A DNA stretch of 60,000 nucleotides from Strigamia acuminata (lineage: Eukaryota > Arthropoda > Chilopoda > Geophilomorpha > Linotaeniidae): contig OX442320.1 in assembly GCA_949358305.1 (NCBI GenBank), positions 11,116,259 to 11,176,258 of the forward strand. Direction: 5' to 3'. Shown here piece after piece: positions 23,401 to 36,659 of this stretch (positions are counted from its first letter, which is position 1; the number at the start of each line of letters is the position of its first letter). A program made the translations under genes and the position numbers. Below the pieces are notes generated by a model. It ran no database searches and was not told where the DNA came from. It saw only the letters and a list, made by a program, of their open reading frames with translations.

Positions 23401-26400
23401 ACTCGGCCAAACCGGACCAAATGCAATTTTAAACTCGACAAATTGACCATTTTACCAGAAAAAGTGCATAAATATGGTTCAAATCAGCGCGAAGCCCCAC
23501 GTCGATGCAAAAACGTACTTTTCCCTTGTCAAAATAATCAATAATCTGCAGGTAGAGTGTCTCCTTCCGTTGATATTCGTGTTGCGCGGGATAGCGCAAG
23601 TCCGCGTGCAGAATCCGTTTGCTCCACGTCAACTGATCGGCGTGAAGCTTCAACGTCGACGCCGCTTCCGTGTAATTCTCGGCCGGCAAATGCAGGTCGT
23701 GCAACTTGTAAATGTATCGAATGTACATTTCCTTCCGGTTGATCTCGTTCTTATAAAAATTCTACAAAAAAAAAAAAAAAATTATAAATAAAAAATTCAA
23801 TTTTTCCAATTATGTCGTCGTACGACGCACCAACAAATTGACCGTACAACTCATGCGTTTGTCGCGGTTTTCGTCGCCCTCCATCACGTTCCTGTAGTCC
23901 AACAGCCGCTCCAACAACCTCGTGACGGAATTGATGAACGCGGTGCCGTTCTCCTTCCACGCCGGCTCGTCCGATTTGACTCTGTCGAGAAGCCTGCACA
24001 AATAAATCAATCAAATTTAGCGATTAATTAAATTTAAATTGTTTCTCAAGCGATATTGGACTAGAAAAACTTACACTGAACTCAGATGTTCCCTGAGCAA
24101 CGTTAAAAAAGCGAAAAAATTACAAATTTGGTTAAATTTTAATGGAAAAACGATTAAAAATGAGGAATTTTGTTGAATTTTTGTGGGAAAACGATTAAAA
24201 ATGAGGAAATTTGTTGCATTTTTGTAGGAAAATGATTAAAAATGAAGAAATTTGTTGAATTTTGGTGAGAAAACGATTAAAAATGAGGAAATTTGTTGAA
24301 TTTTGGTGAGAAAACGATTAAAAATGAGGAAATTTGTTGAATTTTGGTGGGAAAACGATTAAAAATGAGGAAATTTGTTGATTTTTTGTGGGAAAACGAT
24401 TAAAAGTTTGGAATTTTGTTGAATTTTTGTGGGAAATCGATTAAAAATGTGTGATTTTTATTGAATTGTGGGTAATCGATTAAACATGGAACCTGTTGGG
24501 CGTGTTTGGGAGGTTGGGTTTGATTGGTTGGTGGGAAATTATTGTTTTAATCGATGGGAATCGTCGGTTGATTTTTGGTTTGGTTTTACGTACATTGTGT
24601 TGAAGAGTTGCCGGTATTCGTCGTCGCCTTTGTTTTCGCTGACGAGGATGTCCAATTTGTCTATCAATTCTGATTCGACCTAAATTAGAGATAAGATAAA
24701 GGTTATTTTCGGTATTTGTTTGAGCAAAGGTGGGATACGAGTTTCTCTGCTTCTGAGGCGCCAATTCAAAATTTATGCATATTTTAGACACAAAATGCAC
24801 ATTTTAAGGCCAAAATTGCATATTTGTAGACTAAAAATACATTTTTAGACCGAAAAAACAATTTTTTAGACCAAAAAAATAATTTTTTAGACCGAAAATA
24901 TAATTGTTTAGACCGAAAAAACATTTTTTTAGACCGAAAAAACCATTTAGACCGAAAAAAAACATTATTTAGACCGAAAAAACCATTTTTTAGACCAAAA
25001 AGAACATTTTTTAGACCAAAAAAAACATTTTTTAGACCAAAAAACCATTTTTTAGTCCGAAAAAACCATTTTTAGACCCAAAAACCAGTTTTTAGACCGA
25101 AAAAAACCTTTCTTAGACCAAAAAAACAATTTTTTAGACCAAAAAAACATTTTTAAGACCGAAAAAACCATTTTTAGACCGAAAAAACAATTTTTTAAAC
25201 GAAAAAAACAATTTTTTATACCGAAAAACCATCTTATAGACCGAAAAAACATTTTTTAGACCGAAAAAACATTTTTTAGACCGAAAAACAATTTTTTAGA
25301 TTAAAAAAACAATTTTTTAGACCAAAAAAACATTTTTTAGACCGAAAAAACCATTTTTAGACCAATAAACGTTTTTTTTTCATGAAAAAATGCAACTTTT
25401 CGAGAAAAACGCATACAAAACAAAAAATACGTTTAGACATTTTTGTTAAAATGAAATAAACAGATTGACGAGGCGTCTTTAAGTCTTACTTGTTTAAAAT
25501 TGCCTTTAACTTTCTGTTCGCAATCCATCATGTCGAAGAAAATAGGTAAGGTTGCTTTGCGCAGTTCGGTTTCAGGTACCAAAGTGACTTCCAAGAACGG
25601 ACCGACCATCGACGGAATAAAATTGATTTTATTATCACCTAAAAAATTAATAATAATAATTAAAATGTTTCTTTATTTTTTTTATTGATTATGAATATCT
25701 ACCCAATTTCGACCACATCGAGAGTATCTGGAAGCCCATGAGGACCCTCATGTCCTGATACTTCTCGATGATTTTCTCGCGCTTCACTTCCGAGAAATTC
25801 TCCAACTGCAAACTTGGCTGCGTCAAAAACGCCACCGCCAAATTGAAATAATTATTCCACAGTTGGTCGTCGAAACTGTTTCCGGTCAAAAAATGATAAA
25901 TCAGCAACTGCGAAAACTCTTCCAGGGCCGTCAAAATAACACTGAAAAATAATAATAAAATAATCAACTCAAAAAATCATTAAAAACGGACAAAAACGCA
26001 TAAAAATCGCAATAAAACATGAAAAGGACGTAAAAAAACACAAAAAAGACGTGAAAAAAACACGAAAAATGAAAATATTGCAAATAAATGTAATTAAATA
26101 CATAAAAATCTTGTTAAAACGCATAAAACTCGTGTTAAAACGCATAAAAATCGTGTTAAAACGCATAAAAATCGTGTTAAAACGTATAAAAATCGTGTGA
26201 AAACACAAAAATCGTGTTAAAACGCATAAAAATCGTGTTAAAACGCATAAAAATCGTGTAAAACGCATAAAAATCGTGTTAAAAAGCATAAAAATCGTAT
26301 TAAAACGCATAAAAATCGTGTTAAAATGCAAATAAATGAATTATTTCGTTAGTCTTACTAATTGGTAACCATTTTTAGCACGACCCAGTCCTTGGGGTAA

Positions 26401-29400
26401 ACATCTTGGCGCACCAAATCCTTGAAGACGTAAAAAACTCGCAGTAGGAACTCTTTAATGGCCTTTTTGTCGGGTAATCCGTCGTTCCATAACGATTTGT
26501 AGTGACATTCGTTCATCAGACTCAAAAGTGCGATCAAACTGGTGACGAGTTGACCGCAAATGGAACTGGCGCGGTCCACGTTCAGCACGGTTTGGATGAG
26601 AACGTCGAGGATGGTCACGACGATGATTTGTACTTCGTGGTGGACACAATTGTGGATCTGAAAGCATTTTTGGTCATTTTTGGTCATTTTTGGTCATTTT
26701 TGGTCATTTTTGGTCATTTTTGGTCATTTTTGGTCATTTTTGGTGTGTTCTATCTCTTACTTTTCCTTCTTTTAGTGCTTTTCCTTCTTTGTATAAGTGG
26801 ATGAGGATTTCGCCGAGGATTTCGGCGCACATTTTCACTTCTTGGCGGTGCGAAAGGTGACATTTTATGTGAGTTGCGCACATTTGGAGGAGAAGGATTC
26901 TCGAATCTAAAGTTAGAATTGTAATATTTAAAAAAATTTGATTTAAAAAATGCAAAATTCAATAAAATTCAATGAGGAAATGGTAAAATTCAATAAAATT
27001 CAATGAGAAAATGATGTAATTCAATGAAATTCAATGAGAAAATAATAAAATTCAAAAAAATTCAATGAGAAAATGATAAAATTCAATGAAATTCAATGAG
27101 AAAATGATAACATTCAATGAAATTCAATGAGAAAATAATAAAATTCAATGAAATTCAATAAGAAAATGATAAAATTCAATGAAATTCAATGAGAAAATGA
27201 TAAAATTCAATGAGAAAATGATAAAATTCAATGAAATTCAATGAGAAAATGATAAAATTCAATGAGAAAATGATAAAATTCAATGAGAAAATGATAAAAT
27301 TCAATGAGAAAATGATAAAATTCAATGAGAAAATGATAAAATTCAATGAGAAAATGATAAAATTCAATGAGAAAATGATAAAATTCAATGAGAAAATGAT
27401 AAAATTCAATGAGAAAATGATAAAATTCAATGAGAAAATGATAAAATTCAATGAGAAAATGATAAAATTCAATAAAATTCAATGACAAAATGATAAAATT
27501 CAATGAAATTCAATGGCAAAATAACAAAATTCAATGAAATTCAATGAAAAAAAAACAAAATTCAATGAAATTCAATGACAAAATGACAAAATTCAATGAA
27601 ATTCAATGACAAAATGACAAAATTCAATGAAATTCAATGACAAAATGACAAAATTCAATGAAATTCAATGACAAAATGACAAAATTCAATGAAATCGACA
27701 AGAAAATTGTTGAATACATCCAATTATAATTTGATATTTTATTTACCATATTCGTCGAATAATTTACTGTGAATGGTTTCTTTAATGCAATGAAGTTTGG
27801 CTTGCAGTAGTTGCGGCGGACAATCGGTGGGCAAACTGTCCAGAAGCGAGTCGACCACCTGCGCGACGTCTTTGACCGGTAATATGAGCAGCAATTGGTC
27901 GTACGAACTGCTGAGCGACATGAGCAGCGCCACCTGCGTGTACAGAATTGCATTGTTGCTGACTGAGAGCATTTTCTTGAAAGACGTGAATAATTGGTCC
28001 ATGTCCGAAGCGAATGAATCTTTGTTTTGTCCACCGGTTGCGCGTTGGAATAACAGACGTGATTGGATGATGAATTTAAATATGTATTCTAAGCACTGCG
28101 AAAAGGAGGGAAATACGATTAATTCTAAGAAAAATGTGAAAAATGTTGAAATTATCACGATTTTCATAAAAAAATGTTGAAATTATCACGAATTTCATGA
28201 AAAAATGTTGAAATTATCACGATTTTTATGAAAAATGTGAAGAAAACGTGAAATTATCACGTTTTTTCATGAAAAATGTGAAGAAAACGTGAAATTATCA
28301 CGTTTTTTCATGAAAAATGTGAAGAAAACGTGAAATTATCACGTTTTTTCATGAAAAATGTGAAGAAAACGTGAAATTATCACGTTTTTTTATGAAAAAT
28401 GTGAAGAAAACGTGAAATTATCACGTTTTTTCATGAAAAATGTGAAGAAAACGTGAAATTATCACGTTTTTTCATGAAAAATGTGAAGAAAACGTGAAAT
28501 TATCACGTTTTTTCATGACAAATGTGAAGAAAACGTGAAATTATCACGATTTTCATGAAAAAATGTTGAAATTATCACGATTTTCATGAAAAAATGTTAA
28601 AATTATCACGATTTTCATGAAAAATGTGAAGAAAACGTAAAATTATCACGTGTTTTCACGAAAATTTAAAAATTGACGTGGGCTTTTTCTGACTATTGCT
28701 CCAGCGGGTTGTTCTACGTACCCTAAAACAGCGTAATGTGACGTCATGTTGATCAGTTGAAGGCACAAAATCAGAAAATTTTTGTACACATGTCAAAAGA
28801 CCCCTAGAAAAGGAGAAAACGTGAAACGGTCAAGTTTAAGGGTAAAAATGAGTGAAATTCTAACACGGACTTGTAAACTAAAGATGCTGAGAAATGTCCG
28901 GTGATGTAGGTGTCCATGACAGGTTTGAAATGTTGGAATTTTGGATCTTGTAAAAGACCAAATATACAAATCTAAGGCGAGGAATTTAAAATCAAAACAA
29001 TTAAAATTTGTTAAATGGATAATTTTCATTTATTTATTTATTTATTTATTTACTAATGCTTGGAAAACTTGTCCAGAGTGTGCGGTTAAGTTGCCATCAC
29101 TGGTAGAAAACATTTGGAATAATGCGTCCAATATATCTTGAAGGAACTGAAATAGAAATTCACTAATTTATCAAAAATTCATCAAATTTGTTAGAAAATC
29201 GTCAAAAATTCATCAAATTTGTTAGAAAATCGTCAAAAATTCATCAAATTTGTTAGAAAATCATCAGAAATTCATCAAAAATCAACAATTCTATCAAAAA
29301 TTCATAAAAATTCAATAATTCTATCAAAAATTCAACAAAATTTAACCAAATTCATCAAAATTCAACCAAATTCATCAAAATTCAACCAAATTCATCAAAA

Positions 29401-32400
29401 TTCAACCAAATTCATCAAAATTCAACCAAATTCATCAAAATTCAACCAAATTCATCAAAATTCAACCAAATTCATCAAAATTCAATCAAATTCATCAAAA
29501 TTCAACCAAATTCATCAAAATTCAACCAAATTCATCAAAATTCAACCAAATTCATCAAAATTCAACCAAATTCATCAAAATTCAACCAAATTCATCAAAA
29601 TTCAATCAAATTCATCAAAATTCAACCAAATTCATCAAAATTCAACCAAATTCATCAAAATTCAACCAAATTCATCAAAATTCAACCAAATTCATCAAAA
29701 TTCAACCAAATTTATCAAAATTCAACCAAATTCATCAAAATTCAACCAAATTCATCAAAATTCAATCAAATTCATCAAAATTTAACCAAATTCATCAAAA
29801 TTCAACAATTCTATCAAAAATTCATAAAACTTCAATAATTCTATCAAAAATTCATAAAAATTCTAACAAATTCATAAAAATTCTAACAAATTCATTAAAA
29901 TTCAAACAAATTCATCAAAATTCAAACAAAATCATGAAAAATTCATCAAATTCGTTAGAAAATCATCAAAACTTCATCAAAATTCCTACAAATTTCTCCG
30001 ACTTCACCTAATTTATCAAAAACATATGAAAAGAAAAATTACTTTAACGATTTCTTCACCATTTAACTTCATGACTTTCGCTAACGTTTCCTGTATTTTA
30101 TCCGGATGCGCTTTCCACTTTAACAACGACAACAAATCGACTGAAAAACAAACAGAAAACAAATAAACAAACGAGACAAAAAAAACCGAACCACAAACGA
30201 ACCATTTTGAGTCAATTTCGTCGAACACAAAAGCGTTTCCAAAAAGACGGTTTCCTTAGCGCTGCGTTGAAAATGCGTGCAATTGGGCGCGACGTCAGAA
30301 TGGTCTTCAGAGCTCCAAGGTAAATTCAAATAAACCTGCGGATGAATGAGTTTACTTCGGTCGTCGCACTTGTAAACGAACAACTCGTGAAGTCCATCCT
30401 TGACCGTCGTACCGTCGTCGTTCATCAATTTGGCAAACGCGAACCCAAAACATTTCCTCTCGATCTTATCCCGAGCTGAAAAACAAATTAAAATCAAAAA
30501 ATAATTCAAACAAATCAAAAATCGAACAAACTTGAGCAATGTCTGAATTCCATGCGAACGTGCGCCCTCGGAAAGCGTTCGATCGGGACCGCCAACTTGA
30601 TCGTTTCGCCCCACCGAGGCGAATTATTGTGGTAAAGGATCACCGACTGGTACTCGGTCACGTGTTCGTGGCCGGAACCGATGCCGATACATTTCTGTCA
30701 AAAAACAAAAAATTTTTAATATATTCATTTCAAATTTTCCCGCCTTTTTCCCGACCTCCAATGCGATCCCGTCCGCATCCAACACGCTCAACGTCACTTC
30801 GATGTTTTTCCCGGTCGATTTTCCGCCTTTCTCGAACTCCGCTTTGTCCAAAAGAAAGTACAAATCGTTTCGCACGTCACCTAAATCGTCAAAATCATTT
30901 AATAACCAAATACTAGATAATTTTTTAGCGTCTAAACGCCGTTTACCCGGCATGATGACGTCGGAAAATCCCATTTTGTGAGTTATCGTCACGCTTTTAA
31001 ACACCAGAGGGTTTTCTTGCCGCACTTGAGCCATTTCGCCGTGTAATACTTTAACGGAAACTACAATTCCTGGCAATTCAAATATAAATTAATATTTTTC
31101 TTTTTACAGTTTTGTCGTTTAAATTCACCAAAATTGGGCTGGCCGGGCAAAGGACTGCATTTGTTTGTTTGTTTTTTGATGATGTATTCGTGTAATTGAT
31201 AAAATTCACTTTCGTTACACCTATTAAGAATGGATTTAAGTTATTTATGTAGGAAATTGTATGGTTTTGATCGTTTTACGTGAAAACTTTGGTGGAAAAC
31301 TCTTTGTCTTCGCCGCTGCTGTATTCCTTATCGATCAGAACTTCGGATAGGTTAAGTACTAGACGGGAAATGGACAGAAATGATTATTAACTTCGTGTTT
31401 CGAAACAATTTTCTGCTTTGTTTTGTCACCGGCACATCCGAGGGGCCGTTTAAACATTTGTAAACTTGACTTTTTCGATGATTCCGAGTAAATCATCCGT
31501 CCTGAAAGCGATTAATCGAAAATTAATTAAAGATTTGGTTAAATATTTCAACAAGTATTGTACCTATCCTCATTATATGTGCCACAATAAATAAATCACG
31601 GTTTAAATCTGCATTTCCAAGATCCTAAATCATAAAAATCCAAAAAAACCAAAAAATTTAGAAAATTTTAAAAAAAATTATCAAACATTTTACCGTGAAA
31701 AGTGTAGAATGGTTCTGTAATTTTTCCACGTAATTTGAGAAACCTTCTTTCGGAATTCGAATTAAAAACCTTTCGCTGCAATCGAAAAAAATTTTAATTT
31801 AAAAATTCCAAAGTCATAACCCTAACGACGCCATGTTTATCCAGATTCCAGCAGAGTTGTGACAAAACCCCATTCACAACTCTGCTGGAACGAGCACAAC
31901 CCACGCCATGTTTGATTATCAAACCTAATAAAAATTCCTTCCTTTGCATCGAATAATGAGAAATAAATTTCAGTATCTTCGCCCACACTGTACTCAAAAC
32001 CACGCATACAAAAATGTAAATGATAAGTTAGAGATTTTTTCAACTCTTTTCTCCGCACCGTTCCTCGAGACTATAAAAAAAAATTTCACATTTAAACATA
32101 CACAAAATAAAATAATATAACACTAAAATCAACATACAGAAGTTCCTATTGAATTTTCAGCACTCCGTACGTGCTAAAACCAATTTAAACCATTTTATTA
32201 GCACAAATTCCAAATAATTAACCCTAAATATCGCATTTCTAATCGTACCACTTGATATAATTCGACTAAACTAATTGCATCACCGTCCACCATTTCGCTA
32301 TCAAGTCTTGGCACCAGATCAAGACCGAGTTTTCTGCAAATAAAAAAGAAATTAAAAAATTAATAATCATTCCAACGGACTAACTAGGTGCATATTCATA

Positions 32401-35400
32401 AAGTAATTTACGCTAACCATCATTTTAAACAACGTATTTAAACTTTTATCGACCTAACAGAGGTGAAAGTAGAAAAAACTAAATTATTTTGTGTTTTACT
32501 TCAATTTTAAACCAAAAATGACATCATTTCCTGTTTAAAACCATGTTAAAACTTAAAATTGTTATTTTTATTGCCTGGACCGATGTTAGTTTCCAAATCT
32601 TTTACGGAAACGGTGTTCCTTACTTTCACCCTTGTTGATGATCTCTGAGATACAAAGAACAAAAAATCCAATCGTAACTAAGGTGAATAACACTTTAAAT
32701 TAGATGAATAAGAGCAAGAGTGCACAAATTAGGCCTAACTCATTGCCAACAGATGAAAAAGGTAAAAATGGCATCCGATTTTGTACGTTTTAGCCACAGT
32801 GGGCACGCTTACGATATTTAAACATTTTAAACATGACTTTACGAATGCTGTTTATTTCGTACCTGTTACCCCAGTCGATTTTACTCGTAATTTTCAGCTT
32901 GATTTCGCGGATTTGGTCCAGAGTTAACGTTCCGCAGATCAACTGTCTCCGCCAATCCACCAATTCTCTCATGACTTTGCGTAAAGTGTTGAAGAGATTT
33001 TCTTCTCTTTTCTGTTGGGATGTTTAGAAATCTTTATTCAAAAATTGTTTTATTTTTAAATTTGTTTATTGTTGTTTTGGGTCACCCAATATGATTTTTT
33101 CCACATATTGTGCCATTCTCGGAGAACTGAGGCAATTTCGCGGACTATGGGGTCGTCGAGAGATGTTACAGTTTCGTACTGTCTGTAATAAATGGTCAAA
33201 GTTGATTGTAATTTCAATTAAGTGTTGATTGAATAACTGGTCTAACCCTTCATTGTCCACTTTGTAGAGCTTCAAATGGATGTAGGAAGCGGGGAAAATT
33301 CCCTGGAACAAAAAGTGGAAATGGGAGAATAAATATTTTATTTAATTACTTGGAGATTATAAAAGAGCACGCAACGAAGTAATTATGTTTGATGATGTTT
33401 TAACCTTGGATGTGAGTCGAAAACTACATTAACACTAAACAGATGAGCAACAAACACGATTTGTAGTCACTTTATCAAATTCATCAAGCCTTTCATTTCT
33501 GTTTTCAAATGTTAGGCAAATTCGTCAAGTTCTGTAGAGAATTCAACAAATATTGGACAAAATGTAGAAAAATTTTAGACAAAATTAAAAAAAAATGTGG
33601 ACATAATTTTTTTAAAAATGTGGACAAAATTGAAAAAATTTCTGGACAAAATTCAACAATTTCTGGACAAAATTCAACAAATTCTGGACAAAATTCAACA
33701 AATCTTGGACAAATTTCAAAAAAAATTTGGACAAAATTTAACAAATTCTGTAGAAAATTCAACAAATTATGCATAAAATTCAACAAATTCTGTTCAAATC
33801 AGTTAACTTCTATCTAAATCTGGAAATTTCTGTCCAAATCCCAATCAATTTCTGTCCAAATCCCAATCAATTTCTGTCCAAATCCCAATCAATTTCTGTC
33901 CAAATCCCAATCAATTTCTGTCCAAATCCCAATCAATTTCTGTCCAAATCTCAATCAAATTCTTTAAAAATCCATCAAACTCAGAATGAATCCAGTCTAA
34001 ATCCACAAAATCCCAGTGCAAGTTCATCAATTTCAGTACTGAACCATTAAAAATCCACAAAACTCAGTACTGAACCAGAAAATACCAATCAAATTCAGTA
34101 CTGAACCAGGAAATATCCATCAAATTCAGTACTGAACCAGGAAATATCCATCAAATTCAGTACTGAACCAGGAAATATCCATCAAATTCGGTACTGAACC
34201 AGGAAATATCCATCAAATTCAGTACAACACCAGTAGAAATCCATCAAAATCACTACTGAACCAGTAGAAATCCATCAAAATCACTACTGAACCAGTAGAA
34301 ATCCATCAAAATCACTACTGAACCAGTACAAATCCATCAAAATCACTACTGAACCAGTAGAAATCCATCAAAATCACTACTGAACCAGTAGAAATCCATC
34401 AAAATCACTACTGAACCAGTAGAAATCCATCAAAATCACTACTGAACCAGTAGAAATCCATCAAAATCACTACTGAACCAGTACAAATCCATCAAAATCA
34501 CTACTGAACCAGTACAAATCCATCAAAATCACTACTGAACCAGTAGAAATCCATCAAAATCACTACTGAACCAGTAGAAATCCATCAAAATCACTACTGA
34601 ACCAGTAGAAATCCATCAAATCCAGTTCAAATCTGGTGTAAATCCAGCATAAATCCACATAAAATTCAAAACGTCATTCTAAACCCATTTTTACGATAAA
34701 CAGCCGACAGACAAATATTAAACTTACTATTTATCTGCAGCAATTAAACTTGCTACATAAACACAACAATTATTCATCAAATTTCCCCGAGTTTTTGCAC
34801 CGTTTCTAGGAATAGCCGCCTCGCCTCCGCCTCCGCCAAATACTTATTAACAAAAACAATCGTAGGCGATCAACAAGTTATTCAACTGAGGAAACAATTT
34901 TTCATTAACAACCATCAACCTCAATTCATGACAAAAATAAAAACAAAAATAAAATTACCCCCACATCCCCAGAAATAAGCGCCATTTTGAAAACCAAAAA
35001 TGGCGGCGAAAAACGGTAAAAATTCCATTTCCTTCGCAAATTAAAAATGCATAAACACTCAATTTTGGTAAATACTACCAAATATTTTGTGCCATTTCAA
35101 TTTATTAGTGTCAATTTGGCCTAAACATTATATTTACCTTCACAGTTTTACTCCTCATCGAACTCCCTCTGTACCAACCTAAATTTTAAAAAAAAATTCA
35201 TTTTAATTTAAATAAAATTTAAAAAAAAATCAACTCACCACAACATTCCTCCGAAATTTGAACTGTATCTCCAATTTCCAATGGCAATCCATACCTAACA
35301 CTTCCATTATAACTGTAAACAACTGAGAAAAAAATAATTTACAATAAATTCAAAATATTCAACAAAAAAAAAAAAATGGCTGCTCCCATTGATGTGAAAA

Positions 35401-36659
35401 ATCAAGCACAACATTTCCTTTGTTAAGAAAAATTATTTCTTCAATCTTTTTTTTCTTTTTCCATTTGAGGATGTCAAAAAGACAAGAAATTAAAACGATT
35501 AATTTAATACAGGAACTGGATACTCAGCATCAACTGGCTGCAATTTGTTATCAACAAGAAACATGAGGTTTAATTAGTCAGAATCAGAAATTTGGACATT
35601 TTTGAAAATAATTCGAACGTTTGATGTTTGAAATGGGGTTTGGAGCTCGGTCAATGCTACTTTGATACTCCAATCAACAGTTATTTCAAGTTCCTGAAAC
35701 TTAATCTCATCAAAAACAAATAATTCACCTCGTGGTGAGGGTGAAAAGGGCAATAAATCGCATGTAAATAAACACCGTTGTTCATGTTTCACATCGAGAA
35801 ATGAAAAATATACATTTGTGTACATTTTACAGCCGTAATGTCAACAAAAGGGGGAAAAAATGGGCAAAAGTGGAGTTTTTAACAGGAAAAAAATAAAATA
35901 ACTCCATAAATGTAAATGGAAAGAGTGGAATTAATTAAAAACACGGAAAATGTGTGAAAAATATTTAAAACGGCAAAATTTTGATATTATAAAGTTATTT
36001 TTGTGCAAGAATCAACAAAAATCAACAAAAATCACCAAAAAATAATTAAAATGGTTTTTTAAACCAGAAAAAATTAAAAAAATTAACAAAACTAAATGAA
36101 GACAATTAAATTGATTGAAAACACAAAAATTTGAATATAAAATTAAAAGAATTACAAAAAAAAGGAATTTTTCCACCAAAAAACACAAAAATACGAATAA
36201 AAAACAATTTTTTAGTGGGAAATCATCACAAATTGGACAGGAATAATTGTTATAATGAAATCAATATAAAATTCAATTATTTTAAATAAAAAAAATAAAA
36301 AATTTCAATTTTCTTTTTTCAAAACGATTTAATTACCAATTTGCTATGACCTAATCCATTTAAGAGCCGAAATTGGCGTTTTTCTCGATAATTCCCGATA
36401 ATTCGCATGGAATTCGTGTGTGATTTTGACGTGCTCATTTTCGCACGTCATTTGAGTTAATTCGCGACGGGAATTAAGGAATTAGCCTTGAAATTCGCGT
36501 GTTATGAAACAACAAAAACATTGAACACAGATGAAGAGTCGCTCGCATCTTCGTCGGTTTTTTCCGTTTTTTCGCGGTTTCGCGCACTCTGTTGAGGGAA
36601 AATTGGCTTTTGTTCGACTTACCGACACCAAATTTTTTGTTTTTCGTTGGTGTCCACAT
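17472..36659 (-). CDS. DOCK4: DOCK3/4-type dedicator of cytokinesis (Rac/Rap GEF)
   Basis: About 35 exons. Exon 1 (36623-36659, [12 protein letters not shown]) joins 35239-35322 and 35138-35178 to give an SH3 domain ending [11 protein letters not shown] at 33302. An armadillo/helical region follows (about 33180-31000). The DHR1/C2 lipid-binding domain spans about 31075-30540 ([32 protein letters not shown]), then FRHCSS, VYKCDD and SSTKLTQN-like CSTKLTQN. The C-terminal DHR2 exchange domain lies about 24000-20840, with [32 protein letters not shown] and [17 protein letters not shown]. Tail exons at 19.7-19.9 and 17.5-18.0 kb are proline-rich ([21 protein letters not shown]), fitting SH3-ligand tails. 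Residue choices favour DOCK3/4 over DOCK1/2/5. The family activates Rac (DOCK4 also Rap) with ELMO partners. Introns hold at least sixteen tandem arrays. Some tail exons are unresolved. Confidence 0.93.
18490..18778. repeat. 21-bp tandem array in DOCK intron
   Basis: About thirteen copies of a 21-bp unit built on aattttcgaataaaaattag. The 98-codon frame it creates (repeating NFRIKIR) is an artefact. Confidence 0.92.
18779..19370. repeat. 20-31-bp degenerate arrays in DOCK intron
   Basis: Related words aattttcgaaaaaaatcaca (about 20 bp) and attgttataaattttcgg (about 31 bp with linker) continue the previous array with drift. Spacing stays near two or three helical turns. Confidence 0.7.
20150..20460. 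repeat. 31-bp tandem array in DOCK intron
   Basis: About ten copies of a 31-bp unit: gtaaattgaacttttggcac then gtaaattcagt. Confidence 0.92.
21345..21535. repeat. 21-bp tandem array in DOCK intron
   Basis: Nine copies of a 21-bp unit containing ttttggagttgaaaaatgcc, with some copies reading ttttagagttg. It lies directly 5' (in transcription) of the DHR2 exon ending SLWIERT. Confidence 0.92.
21780..22010. repeat. 42-bp tandem array in DOCK intron
   Basis: Five near-perfect copies of a 42-bp unit (gcattttagcagttaaaata, ggcactttagacctcaataa, at). Confidence 0.93.
22775..23345. repeat. 104-bp tandem array in DOCK intron
   Basis: Five copies. The landmark aatcaatattatttga starts at 22841, 22945, 23049, 23151 and 23255, giving periods of 104, 104, 102 and 104 bp. 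The array fills the intron between the exon ending near 22750 and the one at about 23515. Confidence 0.93.
24110..24475. repeat. 41-bp tandem array in DOCK intron
   Basis: About eight copies of a 41-bp unit. Successive gattaaaaatgagg landmarks at 24275 and 24316 give the period. Confidence 0.88.
24785..25375. repeat. 20-21-bp degenerate array in DOCK intron
   Basis: About 28 copies of a unit near cattttttagaccgaaaaaa. T-runs and A-runs alternate about every 10 bp. Confidence 0.88.
26100..26330. repeat. 21-bp tandem array in DOCK intron
   Basis: About eleven copies of a 21-bp unit, cgtgttaaaacgcataaaaa plus t. Confidence 0.9.
26665..26745. repeat. 10-bp tandem array filling a 103-nt DOCK intron
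   Basis: Eight copies of tttttggtca. The enclosing intron runs from the GTAAGA donor at 26760 to the AG before 26657, so the decamer makes up most of it. Confidence 0.95.
26960..27700. repeat. 21/31-bp tandem array in DOCK intron
   Basis: A 31-bp unit (aaattcaatgagaaaatgat aaaattcaatg) at both ends surrounds a core of about eleven perfect 21-bp units (aaaatgataaaattcaatga g) between about 27240 and 27470. Frames on both strands here are artefacts. Confidence 0.95.
28140..28660. repeat. 41-bp tandem array in DOCK intron
   Basis: About nine 41-bp units (tgaaaaatgtgaagaaaacg tgaaattatcacgttttttc a). Each contains an imperfect palindrome, acgtgaaattatcacgt, so the RNA could form serial small hairpins. 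Confidence 0.92.
29160..29960. repeat. 20-bp tandem array in DOCK intron
   Basis: More than 25 copies of ttcaaccaaattcatcaaaa in exact 20-bp register from about 29340 to 29810, with degenerate flanks. It yields a 188-codon frame that is not a gene. Confidence 0.96.
31846..31890. repeat. Perfect 17-bp inverted repeat in a short DOCK intron
   Basis: TTCCAGCAGAGTTGTGA at 31846-31862 is exactly complementary to 31874-31890, with an 11-nt loop. The intron is only about 150 nt. Direct repeats of GCCATGTTT flank it. A diverged relative of the same word occurs at about 44808. Confidence 0.8.
33600..33965. repeat. 21-bp and 22-bp tandem arrays in DOCK intron
   Basis: A 21-bp unit (ttcaacaaattctggacaaa a) is followed from about 33849 by five to six copies of a 22-bp unit (tttctgtccaaatcccaatc aa). 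Confidence 0.85.
34060..34625. repeat. Two successive 31-bp tandem arrays in DOCK intron
   Basis: The first (34060-34215) repeats aattcagtactgaaccagga aatatccatca. The second (34215-34625) repeats aaaatcactactgaaccagt agaaatccatc about thirteen times. They share ctgaaccag and the 31-bp period, so one probably gave rise to the other. Confidence 0.93.

Noticed and set aside
27176-27503. Long heptad-repeat frames on both strands (also at 11114-11428, 18480-18776, 21307-21556)
   Set aside because: 21-bp repeats without stops give seven-residue repeats in any frame. They lie in introns of DOCK or the FAM107-domain gene.
29219-29785. 188-codon open frame
   Set aside because: It is a 20-bp repeat translated in all three phases; the peptide repeats with the DNA period and has no other support.
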